Assembly: GCA_035299585.1 (NCBI GenBank)
Contig: DATGWF010000070.1
Location: 1 to 48,482, forward strand
From: DATGWF01 sp035299585
GTDB lineage: Bacteria > Actinomycetota > Actinomycetes > Actinomycetales > Microbacteriaceae
Length of the DNA: 48,482 bases
Reading direction: 5' to 3'
Shown here: positions 34,919-43,266 of the stretch, in pieces
How positions within the stretch are numbered: the stretch's first letter is position 1
Layout: every line of letters begins with the position of its first letter
Made by a program: the position numbers and the translations under genes
The notes under the pieces: model-generated
Seen by the model: the letters and a program-made list of their open reading frames with translations, nothing else
Database searches by the model: none
What the model was told of the DNA's origin: nothing

Positions 34919-35902
34919 GTGCTTATTGCACAGCGTCCCACGCTTACCGAAGAGAACATCTCGGAGTACCGCTCGCGCTTCGTCATCGAACCGCTTGAGC
35001 CGGGCTTCGGGTACACCCTCGGAAACTCGCTGCGTCGCACCCTGCTGTCGTCGATTCCCGGCGCTGCAGTGACCAGCATTCGCATCGATGGCGTGCTGCA
35101 CGAGTTCAGCACCGTCGCCGGTGTCAAGGAAGATGTCACCGAGATCATCCTGAACCTCAAGAACTTGGTCGTCTCGAGCGAGCACGACGAGCCGATCACC
35201 GCCTACCTGCGCAAGCAGGGTGCCGGTCAGGTCACCGCTGCCGACATTTCGGCACCGGCTGGTGTTGAGATTCACAACCCGGAGCTCGCTATTGCGACGC
35301 TCAACGACAACGCGAAGTTCGAGCTCGAGCTCACCATCGAGCGCGGCCGCGGCTACGTTTCGGCTGCTCAGAACCGCAACGAGTTCAGCGAGGCCGGTCA
35401 GATTCCGATCGACTCGATTTACTCTCCCGTCCTGAAGGTCACCTACCGCGTCGAGGCAACTCGTGCCGGTGAGCGCACCGACTTCGACCGTCTGGTCGTG
35501 GACGTTGAGACCAAGCCAGCCATCACACCGCGTGACGCTCTCGCTTCGGCGGGTCGTACCCTGGTGGAGCTGTTCGGTCTTGCCCGCGAGCTGAACACCG
35601 CTGCAGAAGGTATCGAGATTGGCCCGGCTCCGGTCGACGTCGCGCTCTCGAGCGAGCTGTCCACCCCGATCGAAGACCTCGATCTGTCGGTTCGCTCGTA
35701 CAACTGCCTCAAGCGCGAGGGCATCAACACCGTCAGTGAGCTGCTCGCTCTCTCGGAGCACCAGCTCATGAACATCCGAAACTTCGGCCAGAAGTCGGTC
35801 GACGAGGTTCGCGACAAGCTCACCGAGCTGGGTCTCGCCCTCAAGGATTCGGTGCCTGGTTTCGACGGCGCTCACTACTACTCGGGAACCGACGAGATTT
35901 AA
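34919..35902 (+). CDS. rpoA: DNA-directed RNA polymerase alpha subunit
   Basis: A 327-residue alpha subunit. The N-terminal domain (ISEYRSRFVIEPLEPGFGYT, then NSLRRTLLSSIPG) dimerises and nucleates assembly of the polymerase. The C-terminal domain (DLDLSVRSYNCLKREGINTV, then RNFGQKSVDEV) contacts UP elements and activators. Normal length. Translation starts at GTG behind AAAGGA. A leader with two hairpins separates it from rpsK, suggesting independent regulation. Confidence 0.98.
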   Translation: MLIAQRPTLTEENISEYRSRFVIEPLEPGFGYTLGNSLRRTLLSSIPGAAVTSIRIDGVLHEFSTVAGVKEDVTEIILNLKNLVVSSEHDEPITAYLRKQGAGQVTAADISAPAGVEIHNPELAIATLNDNAKFELELTIERGRGYVSAAQNRNEFSEAGQIPIDSIYSPVLKVTYRVEATRAGERTDFDRLVVDVETKPAITPRDALASAGRTLVELFGLARELNTAAEGIEIGPAPVDVALSSELSTPIEDLDLSVRSYNCLKREGINTVSELLALSEHQLMNIRNFGQKSVDEVRDKLTELGLALKDSVPGFDGAHYYSGTDEI

Positions 35903-35938
35903 TCTCGCCGCGTCCACTGCAACAGGAGATAACGAATA

Positions 35939-36541
35939 ATGCCTAAGCCCACGAAGGGTCCCCGCCTCGGAGGCGGCCCCGCACACGAGCGCTTGATGCT
36001 GGCCAACCTGGCAGCTGCACTCTTCACCCACAAGAGCATCACGACCACCGAGACCAAGGCCAAGCGCCTGCGTCCGGTTGCTGAGCGTCTCATCACCTTC
36101 GCGAAGCGCGGCGACCTGCACGCTCGTCGTCGGGTGCTGTCGACCATCGGTGACAAGACCGTGGTTCACGTGCTCTTCACCGAGATTGCTCCGCTGCTCG
36201 CCGAGCGTGAGGGCGGCTACACCCGCATCGTCAAGATTGGCAACCGCAAGGGCGACAACGCCCCCATGGCGGTCATCGAGCTCGTGCTCGAGCCGGTCGT
36301 GAAGAAGCCGTCCCTCAAGAAGGCCGACGCCAAGGTTGCTGCCGACAAGGCTGCTGTCGAGAAGGCCAAGGAAGACGCCAAGGCAGCGAAGGCTGCCGCA
36401 GCAGCTGAGGCAGCCGAGGCCGCTGAGGCTGAGGTTGTTGAGGCCGACGCTGCGGAGGCTCCCGCCGAGGCTGCCGAGGTTGCTGCGGAAGCTCCGGTCG
36501 AAGAGGCCGCTGAGGCTCCCGCCGAAGAGGCTGCCGAGTAA
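35939..36541 (+). CDS. rplQ: 50S ribosomal protein L17 with long C-terminal tail
   Basis: A 200-residue L17. The standard domain (MPKPTKGPRLGGGPAHERLM through NAPMAVIELVLEPV) ends at about residue 120, which is the usual whole length. A further 80 residues follow: first Lys/Ala/Asp-rich (to about 155), then Ala/Glu/Pro-rich with many acidic residues and no Lys or Arg. Such C-terminal tails are known in some actinobacteria, but their function is not. AGGAG precedes the ATG. It ends the large ribosomal cluster before a terminator. Confidence 0.96.
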   Translation: MPKPTKGPRLGGGPAHERLMLANLAAALFTHKSITTTETKAKRLRPVAERLITFAKRGDLHARRRVLSTIGDKTVVHVLFTEIAPLLAEREGGYTRIVKIGNRKGDNAPMAVIELVLEPVVKKPSLKKADAKVAADKAAVEKAKEDAKAAKAAAAAEAAEAAEAEVVEADAAEAPAEAAEVAAEAPVEEAAEAPAEEAAE

Positions 36542-36560
36542 TCTCGCGCACTCCACGTTT

Positions 36561-36588
36561 TCGGGGCTCCACTTCGGTGGGGCCCCGA
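36561..36588 (+). terminator. terminator after rplQ
   Basis: A 12-pair hairpin (one G-U) with a TTCG loop (arms 36561-36572 and 36577-36588), followed by TTCGTTT. It lies about 20 bases after the rplQ stop. Confidence 0.8.
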
Positions 36589-36683
36589 TTCGTTTCCCGG
36601 GGGATGGCGGCCATAGGATGCAGGAGTGGACATGACCGGGGCGTGGCGACCGCTACCTGCAGAGTGGTGGGCGGTGACCATCG

Positions 36684-37574
36684 TTGGGTGAACCAACCCG
36701 GGTTCGGCTCGGCATCGCCTATGACGGAACGAACTTCGCCGGCTGGGCGAAGCAGCCGGGCTTGCGCACGGTCCAGGGCGAACTCGAGGCCGCGCTCGAG
36801 CGGCTGTTCCAACGTGTCGACGCGGAACCGCTCCAGCTCACCGTTGCCGGTCGCACCGATGCAGGCGTGCACGCGACGGGTCAGGTTGCGCACATCGATT
36901 TGGCACCGGCGCACGCTGACGCGCTCATGGTGCCCAAACGCGGGCACGACAGTGCGGATGCCGACGCGGCGGCCGCGTTGCGGCGGCGGATGAGTGGGAT
37001 TCTCGGCTCCGACGCCGATGTGCTCGTCACCGGCTCTGAGATCGTTTCGGCGGAGTTCGATGCGCGTTTTTCGGCGGTGTGGCGACGGTATCGCTATCGC
37101 ATTGCCGACGCCCTTACGCCGCCAAACCCGATTCGTCGCTTCGACACCGTGAGTGTGCCAGTGACGCTCGATGTCGAGGCCATGCACGAGGCGGCTCAGA
37201 CCGTGCTGGGCCTGCGCGACTTTGCCACGTTCTGTAAGGCCCGCCCTGATGCGACCACAATTCGCGAACTGCAGCACTTCGCCTGGTCACGTGACGAGGA
37301 CGGCGTTGTTGTCGCCGAACTGCAGGCCGATGCGTTCTGTCATTCCATGGTGCGTGCCCTGGTGGGTGGGTGCGTCGCCGCCGGTTCTGCCCGGTTTGCA
37401 CCGGACTGTTTGGGGGAGTTGCAGGCGGCCGCGGAGCGCACGAGCGCCTTCGCCGTGATGCCGGCACACGGACTCACTCTCGTAAAGGTTGGCTATCCGG
37501 ATCCCGCCGAGTGGGGGAGCCGCGCCGAAGCGATCCGCGCCAAGCGCTCTGCAGACGAGCTTGGATTGGCTTAA
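36684..37574 (+). CDS. truA: tRNA pseudouridine(38-40) synthase
   Basis: A 296-residue enzyme that isomerises uridines 38-40 of tRNA anticodon arms. The catalytic Asp is in VAGRTDAGVHATGQV, and GIAYDGTNFAGWAKQPG and HSMVRALVGGCVA are typical. The start is TTG: an in-frame TGA lies three codons upstream at 36675, and no other start precedes the conserved LGIAYDG. It follows the rplQ terminator, so it probably has its own promoter, which I did not identify. Confidence 0.93.
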   Translation: MGEPTRVRLGIAYDGTNFAGWAKQPGLRTVQGELEAALERLFQRVDAEPLQLTVAGRTDAGVHATGQVAHIDLAPAHADALMVPKRGHDSADADAAAALRRRMSGILGSDADVLVTGSEIVSAEFDARFSAVWRRYRYRIADALTPPNPIRRFDTVSVPVTLDVEAMHEAAQTVLGLRDFATFCKARPDATTIRELQHFAWSRDEDGVVVAELQADAFCHSMVRALVGGCVAAGSARFAPDCLGELQAAAERTSAFAVMPAHGLTLVKVGYPDPAEWGSRAEAIRAKRSADELGLA

Positions 37575-37595
37575 CCGCGGGGTTTCGCGTAGTCT
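37566..37595 (+). promoter_or_regulatory. rplM-rpsI promoter
   Basis: TTGGCT (37566-37571) and TAGTCT (37590-37595) are 18 bases apart. The -35 overlaps the truA stop codon region. Transcription would start near 37602, giving a leader of about 135 nt. Confidence 0.6.
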
Positions 37596-37650
37596 GGGCA
37601 CTTGGTGTGCCGCTCCTGCGGCGGCATGCACGAACGTGAGCCCTCCACCA

Positions 37651-37710
37651 GAGTGGTTTCGCCCGAGAATTCAGGCAAAACCCCACCGGAGCGGGATTCA
37701 CGAACCACTC
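37651..37710 (+). promoter_or_regulatory. structured leader of rplM
   Basis: GAGTGGTT (37651-37658) pairs with AACCACTC (37703-37710), with a shorter inner stem (CCCG with CGGG) and a large loop. It is a candidate autoregulatory site; L13 represses its own operon in E. coli. Confidence 0.45.
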
Positions 37711-37735
37711 CGTTCGACAGAAAGTAGCAGTCATT

Positions 37736-38182
37736 ATGACGCGCACCTTTAGCCCCACCCCCGCTGACGTTCAGCGCAACTGGGTCGTCATCGACGCAGC
37801 CGACGTTGTGCTCGGCCGTTTGGCTTCCCACGCCGCTGTGCTCCTCCGCGGCAAGCACAAGGCCACCTTCGCTCCGCACATGGACATGGGTGACTTCGTG
37901 ATCATCATCAACGCCGACAAGGTTGCCCTGACCGGCCAGAAGGCCGCTCAGAAGAAGGCCTACCGTCACTCGGGTTACCCGGGTGGACTCACCGCCGTCA
38001 CCTACGCCGAGCTGCTCGAGAAGAACCCGGTTCGCGCCGTCGAGAAGGCCGTTCGCGGCATGCTTCCGAAGAACTCAATCGGTCGCGCACAGCTCAAGAA
38101 GCTCAAGGTCTACACCGGCCCGGAGCACCCGCACCAGGCGCAGCAGCCCAAGCCCTACACCCTGACCCAGGTCGCCCAGTAG
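37736..38182 (+). CDS. rplM: 50S ribosomal protein L13
   Basis: A 148-residue L13, an early assembly protein of the 50S subunit. The start TRTFSPTPADVQRNWVVIDA and the motifs DVVLGRLASHAAVLLRGKHK and AVRGMLPKNSIGR are typical. The ribosome-binding site AGAAAGTAG is the same as in front of rpsH. It forms an operon with rpsI, 27 bases downstream. Confidence 0.97.
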   Translation: MTRTFSPTPADVQRNWVVIDAADVVLGRLASHAAVLLRGKHKATFAPHMDMGDFVIIINADKVALTGQKAAQKKAYRHSGYPGGLTAVTYAELLEKNPVRAVEKAVRGMLPKNSIGRAQLKKLKVYTGPEHPHQAQQPKPYTLTQVAQ

Positions 38183-38209
38183 TCGGCCCGAAGAGTAAGA
38201 GAGATTACC

Positions 38210-38689
38210 GTGGCGAAGATTTCAGAAACCATCGAAGACGTGACCGAGTTCACCACCGAAACCCCGGCTGCTCCGGCTCCGAAGGCTCCGCGCAACTTCA
38301 GCGTGTCGGGCTCGGCAGTCGGCCGCCGCAAGGAAGCTATCGCGCGTGCTCGCGTCGTTCCGGGCTCGGGCAAGATCGTGATCAATGGCCGTGAGTTCGA
38401 GGACTACTTCCCGAACAAGCTGCACCAGCAGCTCATCACCGACCCGTTCACCGTCCTCGAGCTGACCGGCTCGTACGACGTCGTCGCACGCATCACCGGT
38501 GGTGGCCCCTCGGGTCAGGCCGGCGCCCTGCGTCTGGCGATTGCTCGTGCGCTCAACGAGATTGACCGCGACAACAACCGTCCGACCCTCAAGAAGTCTG
38601 GCTTCCTCACTCGTGACGCTCGCGTCATCGAGCGCAAGAAGGCCGGTCTCAAGAAGGCTCGTAAGGCGTCGCAGTTCTCGAAGCGCTAG
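38210..38689 (+). CDS. rpsI: 30S ribosomal protein S9
   Basis: A 159-residue S9 whose C-terminal Lys-Arg tail (RKASQFSKR) reaches the P-site tRNA. The domain (SGSAVGRRKEAIARARVVPG) starts after an N-terminal extension of about 35 residues rich in Thr, Glu, Pro and Ala. Translation starts at GTG. Such extensions are frequent in actinobacterial S9. glmM follows after 21 bases, without a terminator. Confidence 0.97.
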   Translation: MAKISETIEDVTEFTTETPAAPAPKAPRNFSVSGSAVGRRKEAIARARVVPGSGKIVINGREFEDYFPNKLHQQLITDPFTVLELTGSYDVVARITGGGPSGQAGALRLAIARALNEIDRDNNRPTLKKSGFLTRDARVIERKKAGLKKARKASQFSKR

Positions 38690-38710
38690 TCGCTTCGAAA
38701 CCAGGCACTC

Positions 38711-40078
38711 ATGCCTCGCCTGTTTGGCACTGACGGGGTCCGAGGGCTGGCGAACCGTGAACTCACGGCGAACCTCGCCCTCGACCTCGCTCAGGCGGCG
38801 GCCTCTGTCCTCACGACAGGACGGCACGCCGACGAGCTCCGGGCGGCCGGCAAGCGACCGGTCGCCGTTTTGGCGCGCGACCCGCGCATCTCGGGTGAAT
38901 TCCTGTCCGCTGCAGTCGCGGCTGGGCTCGCATCGAGTGGGGTCGACGTGCTCGACGCGGGAGTCTTGCCGACCCCGGCGACCGCGTTCCTCATCTCCGA
39001 CATCCACGCCGACTTCGGCGTGATGATTTCGGCGTCGCACAACCCGGCGCCGGACAACGGCATCAAATTCTTCTCGTTCGGCGGAACCAAGCTTCCCGAC
39101 GAGGTTGAAGATCGCATCGAAGCGGTCCTCGGTCAGCAACCACTCGCGCCGACAGGGGCCGGCGTGGGTCGAATTCGTCGTTTTGCCGACGCCGAAGACC
39201 GATACGTCGTTCACCTGCTCGGCACGATGCAGCAGCGACTCGAAGGGCTGCACGTCGTCATCGACTGCGCCCACGGCGCGGCATCGGCAATCTCGCCCCG
39301 GGTCTTCAGTGACGCCGGGGCCAAGGTCACCGTATTGGCGGCGGACCCGGACGGCATGAACATCAACGACGGGGTCGGTTCAACCCACCTCGACTCGCTC
39401 GCTCGTACCGTCGTCGAGGTCGGAGCCGATCTCGGTATTGCGCACGACGGCGACGCCGACCGGTGTCTCGCCGTTGACGCCGACGGCAACGTGGTCGATG
39501 GCGACCAGATCATGGCCATTCTTGCCCTTTCCAAGCAACGCCGAGGGCTTCTTGCCGGTGACACGCTCGTGACTACGGTCATGAGCAACCTGGGGCTCAA
39601 GCGCCTCATGGCCGACAACGGCATTCGCGTCGTCACGACCGCGGTCGGTGACCGCTACGTCCTCGAGGCGCTCGCTGCCGAGCAGGCCTCGCTGGGGGGC
39701 GAGCAATCGGGCCACGTCATCATGTCGCGCTATGCCACCACCGGAGATGGCATCCTCACGGGCCTGCACATCGCTGCCGAAATCGTCCGAAGCGGAAAGA
39801 GTCTCGCCGAGCTCGCGGCTCAAATGACCGTCTTTCCCCAGGTGCTCATCAACGTTCGAGACGTTGCTCACCACGAACTCGCCGCCAGTGAGGTCATCGC
39901 GCAAGCGGTCGCCGGTGCGGAAGACGAGCTGGGCGACGCTGGTCGCGTCCTGTTGCGTCCGAGTGGCACCGAGCCGATGGTTCGGGTCATGGTTGAGGCC
40001 GAGACCCAGGAGCGTGCGCAACTCATTGCTGAGCGCCTCGCGAGCGTCGTGCAAAACGAGCTCTCGGTACGGGTCTAG
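38711..40078 (+). CDS. glmM: phosphoglucosamine mutase
   Basis: The 455-residue enzyme converts glucosamine-6-phosphate to glucosamine-1-phosphate, upstream of UDP-GlcNAc. The active serine is Ser109 in ISASHNP; the metal loop is DGDADRCLA, and the sugar loop GGEQSGHVI and phosphate loop RPSGTEPMVR are intact. The start matches MPRLFGTDGVRGLANRELT. It is close behind rpsI, so a shared transcript is likely. Its stop overlaps the convergent coaA stop within CTAG. glmS lies about 1 kb away. Confidence 0.96.
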   Translation: MPRLFGTDGVRGLANRELTANLALDLAQAAASVLTTGRHADELRAAGKRPVAVLARDPRISGEFLSAAVAAGLASSGVDVLDAGVLPTPATAFLISDIHADFGVMISASHNPAPDNGIKFFSFGGTKLPDEVEDRIEAVLGQQPLAPTGAGVGRIRRFADAEDRYVVHLLGTMQQRLEGLHVVIDCAHGAASAISPRVFSDAGAKVTVLAADPDGMNINDGVGSTHLDSLARTVVEVGADLGIAHDGDADRCLAVDADGNVVDGDQIMAILALSKQRRGLLAGDTLVTTVMSNLGLKRLMADNGIRVVTTAVGDRYVLEALAAEQASLGGEQSGHVIMSRYATTGDGILTGLHIAAEIVRSGKSLAELAAQMTVFPQVLINVRDVAHHELAASEVIAQAVAGAEDELGDAGRVLLRPSGTEPMVRVMVEAETQERAQLIAERLASVVQNELSVRV

Positions 40079-41013
40079 ATTTTTCGCAGCTGAACGCCGC
40101 TGACCGAGTGCTGCGACCCTTTTTCGAGGATGAGCCGTGCACGTGAACGGGTCGGCAAGATGTTCTCTTCGAGATTGGGCAGGTTGATTCGGGTCCAAAT
40201 GTCGAGTGCGGTTGTTCGCGCTTCGGCTTCGCTGAGCGTCGCAAAGCGATGAAAGTATGAATCGGGATCTGTGAACGCGCTGCGTTGGAGTGCGAGGAAT
40301 CGCTCCACGTACCATTCGGTGATGTCCGACGTCGCCGCATCGACGTAGATACTGAAGTCAAAGAGGTCGCTGAGGGCGAGGTCTTGTTCCGGCCCGGCCG
40401 GCTGGAGCACATTCAGGCCTTCCACGATGAGGACGTCCGGGCGCCGCACGGTACTCACTTCGTCGGTCGAAATGTCGTAATTGAGGTGCGAGTAAACCGG
40501 CGCGCTCACCGCGTCGACGCCCGACTTCACATCGAGGACGAAGTTGAGCAAGGCCCGACGGTCGTATGACTCCGGGAAGCCCTTCCGGTCCATGATGCCC
40601 CGTGCCTCAAGCTCGGCGTTCGGGTAGAGAAAGCCGTCGGTCGTCACCAGTTCAACACGAGGCGTTGACTCCCAGCGGCTCATCAAGAGGCGCAAGAGGC
40701 GGGCAACGGTCGACTTTCCGACGGCAACAGAACCAGCGATGCCGATGACAAACGGTGTCGTCGCGTCGCGCTCGCCGAGGAACTGGCTCGTCGACGAGTG
40801 CAACTCGCGCGATCCTTCGACGTAGAGGGAGAGCAAGCGGCTCAGCGGCCGATAGACATCGTCGACCTCGCGCAGATCGAGTGGCGTGGACAGGCCACGC
40901 AACTGAGCAATCTCGGACTCGACGAGGGGGAGTGGCGTGTGAGGTGCCAGGTCCGACCAGGTCGCCCGATCGAACGCTTCAAACGCGGAGAGCGCGGAGG
41001 GTGACACAGACAC
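40075..41013 (-). CDS. coaA: pantothenate kinase, type I
   Basis: A 312-residue type I (CoaA) kinase, the first step of coenzyme A synthesis, phosphorylating pantothenate. The P loop GIAGSVAVGKST, the segment LVTTDGFLYPN and EGLNVLQPAG are typical. The GTG at 41013 is chosen because a TAAGCT -10 box lies exactly six bases upstream; a GTG at 41019 directly abutting the box is the alternative. CoA inhibition of this type is known, but no regulatory sequence is visible. It is divergent from glmS and convergent with glmM, sharing a CTAG stop. Confidence 0.93.
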   Translation of the reverse strand: MSVSPSALSAFEAFDRATWSDLAPHTPLPLVESEIAQLRGLSTPLDLREVDDVYRPLSRLLSLYVEGSRELHSSTSQFLGERDATTPFVIGIAGSVAVGKSTVARLLRLLMSRWESTPRVELVTTDGFLYPNAELEARGIMDRKGFPESYDRRALLNFVLDVKSGVDAVSAPVYSHLNYDISTDEVSTVRRPDVLIVEGLNVLQPAGPEQDLALSDLFDFSIYVDAATSDITEWYVERFLALQRSAFTDPDSYFHRFATLSEAEARTTALDIWTRINLPNLEENILPTRSRARLILEKGSQHSVSGVQLRKI

Positions 41014-41019
41014 CCCCAC

Positions 41020-41049
41020 AGCTTATCCGCGCGGTCGAGCCGATAGGCT
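41020..41049. promoter_or_regulatory. divergent leaderless promoters of coaA and glmS
   Basis: Minus strand: TAAGCT (41025-41020), six bases, GTG of coaA at 41013. Plus strand: TAGGCT (41044-41049), seven bases, ATG of glmS at 41057. The boxes are 18 bases apart, so each upstream element must overlap the other promoter. Confidence 0.6.
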
Positions 41050-41056
41050 GAGGTCT

Positions 41057-42907
41057 ATGTGCGGAATCGTGGGATACGTTGGACCGAAGTCGACCGTTGA
41101 CGTGTTGATGAGCGGTTTGGCGCGGATGGAGTATCGCGGGTACGACTCCGCGGGAGTTGCGATTCTCGCTCACGACGGTACCCTCGCGAGCGCCAAGAAG
41201 GCTGGCAAGCTGCAGAAGCTTCGTGACGAGCTGGAGGCGCACCCGCTCGCCGCCGGTCACACCGGCATCGGCCACACCCGTTGGGCGACGCACGGCGGCC
41301 CGACCGACGCAAACGCGCACCCACATCTCGCGGATGGCGGCAAGCTTGCGCTCATCCACAACGGCATCATCGAAAACTTCGCGCCGCTCAAGCAGGGTCT
41401 GCTCGAGGCGGGCTTCACCTTCCAGAGCGAGACCGACACCGAGGTTGCTGCGGTGCTGCTCGGTCAAGAATTCGCCAAGGATCGCAACCTGCGCGCCGCA
41501 TTTGCTCGCACGGTCAACCAGCTCGAGGGAGCGTTCACGCTACTCGCGGTTCACGTTGACGAGCCCGGTCTGGTCGTGGCGGGGCGTCGGAACTCGCCGC
41601 TCGTCATTGGACTCGGTGAGGGTGAAAACTTCCTTGGGAGCGATGTCGCTGCGTTCGTCGCGCATACCCGTCAGGCGCTGGCAATCGGTCAAGACCAGAT
41701 GGTGTTCATCACCGCGGACTCGGTCGAGGTTCGTCACTTCGACGGCCGGGCGACCGAGCCGGAACCGTTTGAAGTGGCTTGGGACGCCTCGGCGAGCGAC
41801 AAGGGCGGCTGGGCGAGCTTTATGCACAAAGAGGTCGCCGAGCAACCTGATGCCGTCGCCAACACCTTGCGCGGACGCATTGTTGACGGTCGGGTCGAAA
41901 TCCCCGAGCTTTCGGCATATGGAGATGATCGCCTCGCCGAGGTGCGTCGCATCATCATCTTGGGCTGCGGTACCGCTTCGTATGCCGGCCAGGTTGCCAA
42001 GTATGCAATCGAGAAGTGGGCGCGCGTACCGGTCGAGGTCGAGCTGAGTCACGAGTTCCGCTATCGCGATCCGATTGTCGACGCGGGTACCCTCGTCATC
42101 TCCATTAGCCAATCCGGTGAAACCATGGACACCCTGATGGCGGTCAAGTATGCCCGCGAGAATGGCGCCCACACCATCTCTATCTGCAACACGCAGGGCG
42201 CGACGATTCCGCGCGAATCGGACGCCGCCATTTACACCCACGCGGGTCCCGAAGTCGCTGTGGCCTCCACCAAGGCGTTCGTCGCACAAATTGCGGCACT
42301 GTATCTCTTTGGTCTTCACCTCGCCCGAGTTCGCGGCTCGATGAGCACTGAGGCAATCGCCGCCGAGCTTGCTGAGCTGAACGCGGTGCCGGCCGGTGTT
42401 GCCGGCGCGCTCGAATCGCACGAGTCCGTCAAGGAGCTCGCCCACTGGATGGCCGGCACCCAGAGTGTGCTCTTCCTCGGTCGCTCCGTTGGGTTCCCGG
42501 TCGCGCTCGAAGGCGCCCTCAAGCTCAAGGAAATCACGTACATCCACGCCGAAGGCTTCGCTGCGGGTGAGCTCAAGCACGGTCCGATTGCGCTCATCGA
42601 ACCCGGTCAAGCGGTCATCGTGGTCGTACCGAGTCCGACGTTCTCGCCCGAGTTGCACGCAAAGGTCGTGTCGAACATCCAAGAGATCCGGGCCCGTGGA
42701 GCACGCGTCATCGTCGTTGCTGAGGCCGGAGATGCGGCGGTGCTGCCCTATGCGGACGAGTTCATCCGCATCCCGCTTGCCCAGCCGCTGTTCGAGCCGT
42801 TCCTCGCGGTCGTCCCGCTCCAGATCTTTGCCATGGAACTTGCCGCGGCCAAGGGCTTGGACATCGACCAACCGCGCAACCTCGCCAAATCTGTCACCGT
42901 GGAGTAA
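41057..42907 (+). CDS. glmS: glutamine-fructose-6-phosphate aminotransferase
   Basis: The 616-residue enzyme makes glucosamine-6-phosphate from fructose-6-phosphate and glutamine, the first step towards peptidoglycan amino sugars. The Ntn nucleophile Cys2 is in MCGIVGYVG; the isomerase half has SISQSGETMDTLMAV and EGFAAGELKHGPIALI, and the tail is AKSVTVE. No glmS ribozyme is present upstream: the transcript begins at the start codon. It is divergent from coaA and its stop overlaps acpS. Confidence 0.97.
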   Translation: MCGIVGYVGPKSTVDVLMSGLARMEYRGYDSAGVAILAHDGTLASAKKAGKLQKLRDELEAHPLAAGHTGIGHTRWATHGGPTDANAHPHLADGGKLALIHNGIIENFAPLKQGLLEAGFTFQSETDTEVAAVLLGQEFAKDRNLRAAFARTVNQLEGAFTLLAVHVDEPGLVVAGRRNSPLVIGLGEGENFLGSDVAAFVAHTRQALAIGQDQMVFITADSVEVRHFDGRATEPEPFEVAWDASASDKGGWASFMHKEVAEQPDAVANTLRGRIVDGRVEIPELSAYGDDRLAEVRRIIILGCGTASYAGQVAKYAIEKWARVPVEVELSHEFRYRDPIVDAGTLVISISQSGETMDTLMAVKYARENGAHTISICNTQGATIPRESDAAIYTHAGPEVAVASTKAFVAQIAALYLFGLHLARVRGSMSTEAIAAELAELNAVPAGVAGALESHESVKELAHWMAGTQSVLFLGRSVGFPVALEGALKLKEITYIHAEGFAAGELKHGPIALIEPGQAVIVVVPSPTFSPELHAKVVSNIQEIRARGARVIVVAEAGDAAVLPYADEFIRIPLAQPLFEPFLAVVPLQIFAMELAAAKGLDIDQPRNLAKSVTVE

Positions 42908-43266
42908 TGGTGATTCTCGGCATCGGTGTCGACGTGGTGCATCTCGAGAGATTCCGCACGCGACTCGAAGCCACGCCCGCCCTTCGGGAGCGACTGTTCG
43001 TACCCTCGGAGCGAGAGACATCGCCCGAGTCGCTCGCGGCGCGATTCGCCGCGAAAGAAGCCGTCATTAAGGCGATGGGCGGCCCGGTCGGCACCTGGCA
43101 CGACGTGTGGATTGAGTCCGCCGCTCACGGCGCACCAGCACTGCGGTTTGGTGGCGCCGTTGCGGAGCACTTGGCGGCTCGCGGGGTCGAGTCCGCGCAC
43201 GTTTCCCTCAGCCACGATGGTCCCGTTGCCACGGCATTCGTGATTCTGGAAGGCGCGAGCTCGTGA
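42907..43266 (+). CDS. acpS: holo-[acyl-carrier-protein] synthase
   Basis: A 119-residue enzyme that attaches phosphopantetheine from CoA to acyl carrier protein. The metal ligands Asp9 (in GIGVDVVH) and Glu51 (RFAAKEAVIKA) are present; the C-terminal SLSHDGPVATAFV is typical. It is joined to glmS by a TAATG overlap and to alr by GTGA. The next-door coaA supplies the CoA used in its reaction, though it is divergent. Confidence 0.95.
   Translation: MVILGIGVDVVHLERFRTRLEATPALRERLFVPSERETSPESLAARFAAKEAVIKAMGGPVGTWHDVWIESAAHGAPALRFGGAVAEHLAARGVESAHVSLSHDGPVATAFVILEGASS

Noticed and set aside
36640..36683. Upstream GTG starts for truA
   Set aside because: They are out of frame, and an in-frame TGA at 36675 limits the protein to the TTG at 36684.
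41057..41120. glmS ribozyme or riboswitch
   Set aside because: The -10 box lies only seven bases before the start codon, leaving no leader.
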